64,000 nt of DNA from Streptomyces acidiscabies. Lineage in GTDB: Bacteria; Actinomycetota; Actinomycetes; Streptomycetales; Streptomycetaceae. The notes under the pieces were generated by a model. It searched no databases. It worked only from the letters and a program-made list of their open reading frames with translations, and was not told the DNA's origin. The stretch spans positions 248,001 through 312,000 of the forward strand of contig NZ_JAGJBY010000002.1 in the NCBI RefSeq assembly GCF_020010905.1. Direction: 5' to 3'. The stretch's first letter is position 1. Every line of letters begins with the position of its first letter. The translations under genes were made by a program, and so were the position numbers. Shown piece by piece: positions 8,596-15,961 of this stretch.

Positions 8596-9227
8596 TAAGG
8601 GCGTTGCCCCAAAGCCTCCTCATTTGCTGCCCTTTGTGCCATCACCACTTCCCTGCGGTCCGTCATCTGCCGCAGGGCTACCTTGCGGTCCCGCTTCGAC
8701 AGCCGGTCCAGATACACGTGCCCGTTCACATGGTCCGTCTCATGCGCCAGGCACCGCGCGAAGTACCCGGTCCCCTCGATCGTGACGGGGGTACCGGTCC
8801 GGTCCAGGCCGTGGACGATGGCCATGTCCGGGCGCGGTACGTCCATCACCGCGCCCGGCACGGAGAGGCAGCCCTCGTCGTCGTCCAGGAGGCGGCGGCC
8901 AGCCGTGGGGAGGGGCGCGAGGACCGGGTTGACGATGTGGCCGACATGGCGGACGCCCTCGTCGTCGGGGCAGTCGTACACGAACAGGCGCAGATCGACG
9001 CCCACTTGGTTCGCCGCGAGGCCCGCGCCGTTCGCGAGGTACATCGTCAGGAACATGTCGTCGATCAGCGCGGCGAGGTCGGGACCGAACTCGGTGACGT
9101 CACGGCACGGCTTGTGCAGGACCTCTTCGCCGACCTCGGTGATCCGGCGTACGCGACCCTGCCGGGCCTCGGGTGCGTGGCGCGGGTACGCGTCGACCGC
9201 GCGGCCCTGGACGAAAACGCTGGGCAT
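8595..9227 (-). CDS. def: peptide deformylase
   Basis: 210 aa. It removes the N-formyl group from new proteins in the cytoplasm using a metal ion. All three family motifs are present: GAGLAANQVG (motif I), EGCLSVPG with the metal-binding Cys (motif II), and HETDHVNG with two metal His and the catalytic Glu (motif III, preceded by Ala where Gln is usual). It is longer than the E. coli enzyme, mainly at the N-terminus. Streptomyces carry several def paralogues, so this may not be the only copy. It reads alone, downstream of the NlpC/P60 gene and separated from it by a hairpin. Confidence 0.93.
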   Translation of the reverse strand: MPSVFVQGRAVDAYPRHAPEARQGRVRRITEVGEEVLHKPCRDVTEFGPDLAALIDDMFLTMYLANGAGLAANQVGVDLRLFVYDCPDDEGVRHVGHIVNPVLAPLPTAGRRLLDDDEGCLSVPGAVMDVPRPDMAIVHGLDRTGTPVTIEGTGYFARCLAHETDHVNGHVYLDRLSKRDRKVALRQMTDRREVVMAQRAANEEALGQRP

Positions 9228-9314
9228 GTCTGTCTCTCCCTCTGCCTGCCGATCGCTCGTCGATCGGTGCGAGGGGAGGAACGCGCCGGACGCGGCTGAA
9301 GTTCCGTACGAGGA

Positions 9315-9345
9315 AGGGCCGCTGCCCCCGAGCGGCTGCGGCCCT
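9315..9345 (-). terminator. hairpin downstream of the NlpC/P60 gene
   Basis: A perfect 8-bp stem (AGGGCCGC / GCGGCCCT) encloses a 15-nt loop that can form a second 6-bp stem (GCCGCT / AGCGGC) using part of the first. It begins 35 nt beyond the NlpC/P60 stop and separates that gene from def. The palindrome GGGTAGTACCC (9364-9374) lies between the stop and the hairpin. Confidence 0.6.
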
Positions 9346-9379
9346 GCACCTCAGGTATTACCCGGGTAGTACCCCCGGC

Positions 9380-10186
9380 TCAGAGCACCCGCACCGCACC
9401 GCTCGCCGGATACCCGGAGAGCTCCTGGATGACGACCCCCTTGGAGGGGTTCGCCGCGTCGAGGTACTTCCCGCCGCCGAGGTAGACGCCGACGTGGTAC
9501 GCCGACCCCTTGGCACCCCAGTACAGGATGTCGCCGACCTGGATGTTCGACAGGGACACGTCGGTCCCGAAGTTCGACTGGTCCTCGGAGACGCGCGGCA
9601 GGTCGACACCGACCTCCCGGAACGCGGCCTGCACGAGCCCGGAGCAGTCCCAGGCGTTGGGCCCGGTGCCACCGAGGACGTACGCGTCGCCGACCTGCGC
9701 CTTGAGGAAGGCGATGACGGTCGCGACGCTGCCGCTGGCCGGCGCGGAGACACTGCCGGAGTCCGAGGAGCCGCTGCTCAGGCTCGCGCGGGTCTCGGAG
9801 CGGGACACGGCCTCCTCTGCGGCGGCCTTGCGGGCCTCCTCGGCGGCCTTCTTCTTGGCCTCGGCCTGCTTCGCAGCGGCCAGGTCCTTCGCGGCCTCCT
9901 TGGCGGCAGCGGCAGCCGCGGAGTCGCGCTCGGCCTGGAGCTGGTAGTTGGCAGCGGCCTGCTGCGTGAACTGCGCGGCCTGCTCGACCTGCGCGGACAG
10001 GTCGGCGGTCAGCGTGGGCAGTTCCAGCGTCTGCGTCACCGTCGCGTCGGCAGCGTTGGCCGAACCCGCCGCGGTGGCGACGGCCAGCGTGCCGAGGACA
10101 CCACTGGCGACGCCGGCCCGCACCGCGATCGAGGACGCGTTGCGGCGGGGTTTTCGGTGGCTACGTATGTGAGCGGTGTGGGACAT
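9380..10186 (-). CDS. secreted NlpC/P60 family peptidoglycan endopeptidase
   Basis: 268 aa from the ATG at 10186; an in-frame ATG at 10216 is also possible. A basic N-terminus (SHRKPRRN) and hydrophobic stretch ending ANA make a signal peptide of about 45 residues. A long Ala/Glu/Lys-rich coiled coil follows (about 55-130), then the C-terminal NlpC/P60 domain with catalytic Cys in AWDCSGLVQAAF and His in AYHVGVYLGG. Such enzymes cut stem peptides of the wall and act in growth, division or spore germination. The leader is unusually long (see 10187-10615). The gene diverges from nuoA. Confidence 0.88.
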   Translation of the reverse strand: MSHTAHIRSHRKPRRNASSIAVRAGVASGVLGTLAVATAAGSANAADATVTQTLELPTLTADLSAQVEQAAQFTQQAAANYQLQAERDSAAAAAAKEAAKDLAAAKQAEAKKKAAEEARKAAAEEAVSRSETRASLSSGSSDSGSVSAPASGSVATVIAFLKAQVGDAYVLGGTGPNAWDCSGLVQAAFREVGVDLPRVSEDQSNFGTDVSLSNIQVGDILYWGAKGSAYHVGVYLGGGKYLDAANPSKGVVIQELSGYPASGAVRVL

Positions 10187-10615
10187 GAGTCCAACCGGTA
10201 TCAGGAGCTCCTCCATACCTACAAGGAACGTGTCCTGCGCCACACTTGTTCAATCGATGCCCCAACTTCCGTGCACCGATTTCTTTATTGACGCCGTAAC
10301 GGACATTGCGGACCTGGGCGTTCAGGGCCGTGATCACTGCCTTTCGCTGTTACGCCCGAATTGCCCGCTGCCTACCACTCGTTGAGGTCGTTGGCCAAGC
10401 CTGGCTTCGGAGGGGTTCGTTCCGATGTGGTGCAGGTCACGGAACGGTTACCGGAACGCCCGCGTCCGGCGCTCGTGAATGTGTGCACGCGTCCACACTC
10501 GCGGCCGGTTCCCTCTGACGTGTGAACGGGGTCCCCTATCAACCCCCTTCGTCCAGGGCCAATTTGGATGCAAGGGAACTCTCTTGATATAGAGACGCCC
10601 CCTCCGGACCGTCAC
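10187..10615 (-). promoter_or_regulatory. candidate promoter and ~390-nt leader of the NlpC/P60 gene
   Basis: On the minus strand GTGACG (10615-10610) and TATATC (10591-10586) are 18 nt apart, a plausible promoter that would give a transcript leader near 390 nt. The leader can fold: CGGAACG (10440-10446) pairs with CGTTCCG (10418-10424), and the 8-base palindrome GTGATCAC occurs at 10330-10337 and again at 10640-10647. In actinobacteria, genes of this family are often under a c-di-AMP (ydaO) riboswitch, but I do not find that element's conserved blocks here. No gene is seen in the stretch. Confidence 0.4.
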
Positions 10616-10784
10616 TGACGAGCGAAAATGTCACCCCTCGTGATCACTTCGGCGCCTCGCGTGTCAAGATCCGTACCGATATGACTTCATGATCCTTCGT
10701 CAGGTGGTGGAGATCACAAAGCTTGTGCAATACCCCGTGTCGCAGATCACAGAGCGACAGGCATAGGATGCGGGGCAGTTGGGC

Positions 10785-10802
10785 TTGTGACCTGCTTCAC
10801 AT
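10785..10802. promoter_or_regulatory. candidate Rex operator upstream of nuoA
   Basis: TTGTGACCTGCTTCACAT is an inverted repeat (TTGTGA - 6 nt - TCACAT) very close to the actinobacterial Rex site TTGTGAA-N4-TTCACAA. It ends 80 nt before the nuoA start, just downstream of a -10-like TAGGAT (10764-10769). Rex binds DNA when NAD+ dominates and lets go when NADH rises; the S. coelicolor nuo operon is, to my knowledge, a reported Rex target. Confidence 0.7.
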
Positions 10803-10882
10803 GTTCGCGATCTTCGCGGTTCACCCAATGTTTCTCATGCAACCCGCCAACAGTCAGTGCCGACTGAGAGGAGCGAGGAGCG

Positions 10883-11242
10883 GTGAACGCCTATGCGCCC
10901 ATCCTCGTACTGGGAGCCCTCGGGGCAGGCTTTGCGATCTTCTCCGTGATCATGGCCTCGCTCATCGGGCCGAAGCGCTACAACCGCGCGAAGCTCGAAG
11001 CCTACGAATGCGGAATCGAGCCGACCCCCACGCCGGCCGGCGGCGGGCGTTTCCCCATCAAGTACTACCTGACGGCGATGCTCTTCATCGTCTTCGACAT
11101 CGAGATCGTCTTCCTCTACCCCTGGGCCGTCACCTTCGACGCCCTGGGTGTCTTCGGGCTCGTGGAGATGCTGCTCTTCGTGCTCACCGTCTTCGTCGCC
11201 TACGCGTACGTCTGGCGGCGCGGCGGCCTGGAATGGGACTGA
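10883..11242 (+). CDS. nuoA: NADH-quinone oxidoreductase subunit A
   Basis: 119 aa, normal length. This small membrane subunit sits by the quinone site at the junction of the membrane and peripheral arms of complex I. Three hydrophobic helices are visible (about 6-29, 61-83, 88-110), with the conserved loop KLEAYECGIEPT carrying the Cys that senses the active/deactive state in related enzymes, and the conserved IVFDIEIVFLYPWA. The GTG start is preceded by GAGGAGCGAGGAGCG. First gene of the 14-gene operon; the stop is 13 nt before nuoB. Confidence 0.95.
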   Translation: MNAYAPILVLGALGAGFAIFSVIMASLIGPKRYNRAKLEAYECGIEPTPTPAGGGRFPIKYYLTAMLFIVFDIEIVFLYPWAVTFDALGVFGLVEMLLFVLTVFVAYAYVWRRGGLEWD

Positions 11243-11255
11243 GGGGCCTTTAGCC

Positions 11256-11810
11256 ATGGGACTCGAAGAAAAGCTGCCGAGCGGCTTCCTGCTGACCACC
11301 GTCGAACAGGCCGCGGGCTGGGTGCGCAAGGCGTCCGTCTTCCCCGCCACCTTCGGCCTCGCCTGCTGCGCCATCGAGATGATGACGACCGGAGCCGGGC
11401 GCTACGACCTCGCCCGCTTCGGCATGGAGGTCTTCCGGGGCTCGCCCCGCCAGGCCGACCTGATGATCGTCGCCGGCCGGGTCAGCCAGAAGATGGCGCC
11501 GGTCCTCCGCCAGGTCTACGACCAGATGCCGAACCCCAAGTGGGTCATCTCCATGGGGGTGTGCGCGTCCTCGGGCGGCATGTTCAACAACTACGCGATC
11601 GTCCAGGGCGTCGACCACATCGTCCCCGTGGACATCTACCTGCCCGGCTGCCCGCCGCGCCCCGAGATGCTGATGGACGCGATCCTCAAGCTCCACCAGA
11701 AGATCCAGCACACCAAGCTCGGAGTGAACGCGGAGGAAGCGGCCCGCGAGGCGGAGGAGGCGGCGCTCAAAGCGCTCCCCCTCATCGAGATGAAGGGGCT
11801 GCTGCGATGA
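11256..11810 (+). CDS. nuoB: NADH-quinone oxidoreductase subunit B
   Basis: 184 aa. Carries cluster N2, the [4Fe-4S] centre that passes electrons to menaquinone. The four ligands are visible: adjacent C37 and C38 (FGLACCAIEMM), C103 (MGVCASSGG) and C132 (PGCPPRPEM). The ATG at 11256 sits directly before the conserved start of the domain; the frame is open further upstream into nuoA but without homology. The C-terminal 25 residues are Ala/Glu-rich. The stop overlaps the nuoC start (ATGA). Confidence 0.96.
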   Translation: MGLEEKLPSGFLLTTVEQAAGWVRKASVFPATFGLACCAIEMMTTGAGRYDLARFGMEVFRGSPRQADLMIVAGRVSQKMAPVLRQVYDQMPNPKWVISMGVCASSGGMFNNYAIVQGVDHIVPVDIYLPGCPPRPEMLMDAILKLHQKIQHTKLGVNAEEAAREAEEAALKALPLIEMKGLLR

Positions 11811-12538
11811 GCGACACCGCTCCCGAGGACGCCGCCCCCGAAGGCGCCTCCAACCTCCCCGACCAGCGCGGCGACCAGGGCGAGGAGATCCGCGTCCAGC
11901 GCGGCATGTTCGGCGCGAACAACGGCGGCGACACCTCCGGATACGGCGGCCTGGTCCGCTCGGTCCGCCTGCCGGGCGCCTCGACGCGTCCGTACGGCGG
12001 CTGGTTCGACGAGGTCGCCGACGAACTCGAAGGCGCCCTGGAGGAACAGGGGTTGCTCCCGGACAACGCGATCGAGAAGACGGTCGTCGACCGGGACGAA
12101 CTCACCTTCCACGTCGAGCGCGAGCACCTGGAGCGCGTCGCCCGCACCCTGCGCGACGACCCGGCGCTGCGCTTCGAGCTGTGCACCGGCGTCAGCGGCG
12201 TCCACTACCCGCACGACAAGGGCCGCGAGCTGCACGCCGTCTACCACCTGCGCTCGATCACCCACAACCGGCTGATCCGCCTGGAGGTCAGCGCCCCGGA
12301 CGCCGACCCGCGCATCCCGTCCCTCGTCCCCGTCTACCCGACGAACGACTGGCACGAGCGCGAGACGTACGACTTCTTCGGGATCGTCTTCGACGGCCAC
12401 CCGGCCCTGACGCGGATCATGATGCCGGACGACTGGCAGGGCCACCCGCAGCGCAAGGACTACCCCCTCGGCGGCATCCCCGTCGAGTACAAGGGCGCCC
12501 AGATCCCGGCTCCGGACCAGCGGAGGTCGTACTCGTGA
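11807..12538 (+). CDS. nuoC: NADH-quinone oxidoreductase subunit C
   Basis: 243 aa. 30-kDa-type subunit that packs against NuoD in the peripheral arm and holds no cofactor. The hallmark near the C-terminus, WHERETYDFFGIVFDGHP, is present, followed by RKDYPLGG. The first 60 residues are acidic and Gly-rich, an actinobacterial extension with GMFGANNGGDTSGYGG. ATG overlaps the nuoB stop by 4 nt; its own stop overlaps the nuoD GTG. Confidence 0.95.
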   Translation: MSDTAPEDAAPEGASNLPDQRGDQGEEIRVQRGMFGANNGGDTSGYGGLVRSVRLPGASTRPYGGWFDEVADELEGALEEQGLLPDNAIEKTVVDRDELTFHVEREHLERVARTLRDDPALRFELCTGVSGVHYPHDKGRELHAVYHLRSITHNRLIRLEVSAPDADPRIPSLVPVYPTNDWHERETYDFFGIVFDGHPALTRIMMPDDWQGHPQRKDYPLGGIPVEYKGAQIPAPDQRRSYS

Positions 12539-13857
12539 GCACGTCGCACGCAACTCCCCGTGAGACCACGGAAGGCTCCGTCTACACGGTCACCGGAGGC
12601 GACTGGGACGAGATCGTCCAGTCCGCGGCCCGCGCCGACGACGAGCGCATCGTCGTCAACATGGGCCCCCAGCACCCCTCCACGCACGGTGTGCTCCGCC
12701 TCATCCTGGAGATCGACGGCGAGACGGTCACCGAGGCCCGTTGCGGCATCGGCTACCTGCACACCGGCATCGAGAAGAACCTCGAGTTCCGTACGTGGAC
12801 GCAGGGCACGACCTTCGTCACGCGCATGGACTACCTGACGTCCTTCTTCAACGAGACCGCCTACTGTCTCGCCGTCGAGAAGCTCCTCGGCATCGAGGAC
12901 CAGATCCCCGACCGCGCCACCCTGATCCGGGTGCTCCTGATGGAGCTGAACCGGCTCTCCTCGCACCTGGTGTGCATCGCCACCGGCGGCATGGAACTCG
13001 GCGCCACCACGATCATGATCTACGGATTCCGCGATCGAGAAATGATTCTCGACATCTACGAGCTCATCACGGGCCTGCGGATGAACCACGCGTACATCCG
13101 CCCCGGCGGACTCGCACAGGACCTGCCGCCCGGCGCGGTGGACCAGATCCGCGAGTTCGTGAAGAAGATGAAGAAGAACCTCCCGGAGTACGACAAGCTC
13201 GCCACCGGGAACCCCATCTTCAAGGCCCGGATGCAGAACGTCGGCCACCTCGACCTGGCCGGCTGCATGGCCCTCGGCGCCACCGGCCCGATCCTGCGCT
13301 CCACCGGCCTCCCGCACGACCTGCGCAAGGCGCAGCCCTACTGCGGGTACGAGACCTTCGAGTTCGACGTCCCGACCGCCGACACCTGCGACTCCTACGG
13401 GCGCTTCCTGATCCGCCTGGAGGAGATGCGCCAGTCGCTGCGCATCGTCGAGCAGTGCCTGGACCGGCTCCAGCCGGGCCCGGTCATGGTCGGCGACAAG
13501 AAGATCGCCTGGCCCGCCCAACTGGCCCTCGGGCCGGACGGGTTGGGGAACTCCCTCGACCACATCAAGAAGATCATGGGCACCTCCATGGAGGCCCTGA
13601 TCCACCACTTCAAGCTGGTCACCGAGGGCTTCAGGGTCCCGCCGGGACAGGCGTACGCCGCCGTCGAGTCCCCCAAGGGCGAACTCGGCGTGCACGCCGT
13701 GTCCGACGGGGGCACCCGCCCCTTCCGGGTCCACTTCCGCGACCCGTCCTTCACCAACCTGCAAGCCATGGCGGCGATGTGCGAGGGCGGCCAGGTCGCC
13801 GACGTGATCGTCGCCGTCGCGTCCATCGACCCCGTGATGGGAGGCGTCGACCGGTGA
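12535..13857 (+). CDS. nuoD: NADH-quinone oxidoreductase subunit D
   Basis: 440 aa. 49-kDa subunit forming the quinone-binding cavity with NuoB. Seen: NMGPQHPSTHGVLR, with the His that lines the quinone pocket, IGYLHTGIEKNLE, LLMELNRLSSHL, and the C-terminal VADVIVAVASIDPVMGGVDR that approaches N2. It starts at a GTG (12535) overlapping the nuoC stop as GTGA, about 40 residues before the conserved region, and stops over the nuoE start. Confidence 0.96.
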   Translation: MSTSHATPRETTEGSVYTVTGGDWDEIVQSAARADDERIVVNMGPQHPSTHGVLRLILEIDGETVTEARCGIGYLHTGIEKNLEFRTWTQGTTFVTRMDYLTSFFNETAYCLAVEKLLGIEDQIPDRATLIRVLLMELNRLSSHLVCIATGGMELGATTIMIYGFRDREMILDIYELITGLRMNHAYIRPGGLAQDLPPGAVDQIREFVKKMKKNLPEYDKLATGNPIFKARMQNVGHLDLAGCMALGATGPILRSTGLPHDLRKAQPYCGYETFEFDVPTADTCDSYGRFLIRLEEMRQSLRIVEQCLDRLQPGPVMVGDKKIAWPAQLALGPDGLGNSLDHIKKIMGTSMEALIHHFKLVTEGFRVPPGQAYAAVESPKGELGVHAVSDGGTRPFRVHFRDPSFTNLQAMAAMCEGGQVADVIVAVASIDPVMGGVDR

Positions 13858-14618
13858 CCACCAGTTCCTCCGGCGTCGGCCTGGGCATGCCCGAACTGCC
13901 CGCCGCCCCCTACCCGGACGACGTACGGGCCCGCCTGGAGGCGGACGCGCGCGAGGTGATCGCCCGCTACCCCGACTCCCGCTCCGCGCTCCTGCCGCTG
14001 CTGCACCTCGTGCAGTCCGAGGAGGGCCATGTCACCCGCACCGGGATGAAGTTCTGCGCGGACGTGCTGGGCCTGACCACGGCCGAGGTCACCGCCGTCG
14101 CGACCTTCTACACCATGTATCGGCGCCGGCCCAGCGGCGACTACCAGGTCGGCGTCTGCACCAACACGCTGTGCGCGGTGATGGGCGGCGACGCGATCTT
14201 CGACTCGCTCCAGGAGCACCTGGGCGTCGGGAACTCGGAGACCACGGACGACGGGAAGGTCACGCTGGAGCACATCGAGTGCAACGCGGCCTGCGACTTC
14301 GCGCCCGTCGTGATGGTCAACTGGGAGTTCTTCGACAACCAGACCGTCGAGAGCGCGAAACGCCTCGTCGACGACCTGCGGGCCGGCCGGACGGTGTCCC
14401 CCACGCGCGGGGCGCCGCTGTGCACCTTCAAGGACACCGCCCGCATCCTGGCGGGCTTCCCCGACGAGCGCGAGGGCGCGGTCGAGGCGGGCGGCGGTGC
14501 GGGACCCGCCTCGCTGGTGGGCCTCCGCCTGGCCAGGGGAGAGACCGCACCCGCGCGCGTGGTCCACCCGCGTGAGGAACCCGGGCACCGGCCCGCCGCC
14601 GAGGAGGGGGAGGGATGA
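13854..14618 (+). CDS. nuoE: NADH-quinone oxidoreductase subunit E
   Basis: 254 aa. Holds the [2Fe-2S] cluster N1a next to the flavin subunit. Cluster ligands appear as CTNTLC (C-x4-C) and, about 40 residues later, ECNAACDFAP (C-x3-C). The family is usually nearer 160-180 aa; the surplus is a C-terminal tail of about 70 residues, rich in Gly, Ala, Pro and Arg after ILAGFPDER, which looks disordered. The GTG start overlaps nuoD; ATG of nuoF overlaps its stop. Confidence 0.95.
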   Translation: MTTSSSGVGLGMPELPAAPYPDDVRARLEADAREVIARYPDSRSALLPLLHLVQSEEGHVTRTGMKFCADVLGLTTAEVTAVATFYTMYRRRPSGDYQVGVCTNTLCAVMGGDAIFDSLQEHLGVGNSETTDDGKVTLEHIECNAACDFAPVVMVNWEFFDNQTVESAKRLVDDLRAGRTVSPTRGAPLCTFKDTARILAGFPDEREGAVEAGGGAGPASLVGLRLARGETAPARVVHPREEPGHRPAAEEGEG

Positions 14619-15961
14619 CGTTGGCACCCGAACTGAAGGACAGCAGCCCCGAGAAGCTGCTGGCACCCGTGCTGTCGGCCTTCTGGGACGAGGAGCGGTC
14701 CTGGTCGCTCGACGTGTACCGGAGGCACGAGGGGTACGAAGGGTTGCGCAAGGCCCTCGCCATGTCGCCGGACGACCTGATCGCGTACGTCAAGGACTCC
14801 GGACTTAGGGGGCGCGGCGGTGCTGGGTTCCCGACGGGGATGAAATGGCAGTTCATTCCCCAGGGTGATGGCAAACCGCACTATCTAGTTGTCAACGCCG
14901 ACGAATCGGAGCCGGGGACCTGCAAGGACATCCCGCTCCTCTTCGCGAACCCGCACAGCCTCATCGAGGGCATCGTCATCGCGTGTTGGGCCATCAGGTC
15001 GTCTCATGCCTTCATCTATCTGCGGGGTGAAGTCGTCCCAGTCCTGCGGCGGTTGCACGAGGCCGTACGCGAGGCGTACGCGGCGGGCTATCTCGGCGAG
15101 AACATCCTGGGCAGCGGGCTCGATCTCCAGCTCACCGTCCACGCCGGCGCCGGCGCGTACATCTGCGGTGAGGAGACCGCGCTGCTCGACTCGCTCGAAG
15201 GCCGCCGGGGTCAACCGCGGCTGCGTCCTCCCTTCCCTGCCGTCGAGGGGCTCTATGCCTGCCCCACTGTCGTGAACAACGTCGAGTCCATCGCGTCGGT
15301 TCCCGCGATCCTGAATCGCGGAAAAGAATGGTTCCGCTCGATGGGCAGCGAGAAGTCCCCGGGCTTCACGCTGTACTCCCTCTCCGGCCACGTCGCGAGC
15401 CCCGGCCAGTACGAGGCGCCGCTCGGCATCACGCTGCGTCAGCTGCTGGAGATGAGCGGCGGGATGCGCCCCGGGCACCGGCTGAAGTTCTGGACGCCGG
15501 GCGGCTCCTCCACGCCGATGTTCACCGACGAGCACCTCGACGTCCCCCTCGACTACGAGGGCGTCGGCGCGGCCGGCTCGATGCTCGGCACGAAGGCGCT
15601 CCAGTGCTTCGACGAGACGACCTGCGTGGTGCGCGCGGTGACCCGGTGGACCGAGTTCTACGCCCACGAGTCCTGCGGCAAGTGCACGCCCTGCCGCGAA
15701 GGCACCTACTGGCTCGTGCAGTTGCTGCGCGACATCGAGGCCGGCAAGGGCGTCATGGGCGACCTCGACAAGCTGAACGACATCGCCGACAACATCAACG
15801 GCAAGTCGTTCTGCGCCCTCGGCGACGGCGCCGCCTCGCCGATCTTCTCCTCGCTGAAGTACTTCCGCGAGGAGTACGAGCAGCACATCACCGGCCGGGG
15901 CTGCCCCTTCGACCCGGCCAAGTCGACGGCCTGGGCGGACCGCCCGGAGGTGAACGCATGA
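14615..15961 (+). CDS. nuoF: NADH-quinone oxidoreductase subunit F (FMN and NADH binding)
   Basis: 448 aa. It oxidises NADH: NADH binds near RGRGGAGFPTGMKW, FMN near VVNADESEPGTCKD and AGAYICGEETALL, and cluster N3 is held by SCGKCTPCREGT plus a later Cys (SFCALGDGA). Presence of NuoEFG shows that this complex takes electrons from NADH, unlike 11-subunit versions that use ferredoxin or F420. ATGA overlaps at both ends. Confidence 0.97.
   Translation: MTLAPELKDSSPEKLLAPVLSAFWDEERSWSLDVYRRHEGYEGLRKALAMSPDDLIAYVKDSGLRGRGGAGFPTGMKWQFIPQGDGKPHYLVVNADESEPGTCKDIPLLFANPHSLIEGIVIACWAIRSSHAFIYLRGEVVPVLRRLHEAVREAYAAGYLGENILGSGLDLQLTVHAGAGAYICGEETALLDSLEGRRGQPRLRPPFPAVEGLYACPTVVNNVESIASVPAILNRGKEWFRSMGSEKSPGFTLYSLSGHVASPGQYEAPLGITLRQLLEMSGGMRPGHRLKFWTPGGSSTPMFTDEHLDVPLDYEGVGAAGSMLGTKALQCFDETTCVVRAVTRWTEFYAHESCGKCTPCREGTYWLVQLLRDIEAGKGVMGDLDKLNDIADNINGKSFCALGDGAASPIFSSLKYFREEYEQHITGRGCPFDPAKSTAWADRPEVNA

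Noticed and set aside
10300..10560. A ydaO riboswitch before the NlpC/P60 gene.
   Set aside because: The conserved blocks that are clear before the SLT gene (GGGGTGAAGCC, CCGAACCCGACAGCTCACC) are not found; only a possible structured leader is claimed.
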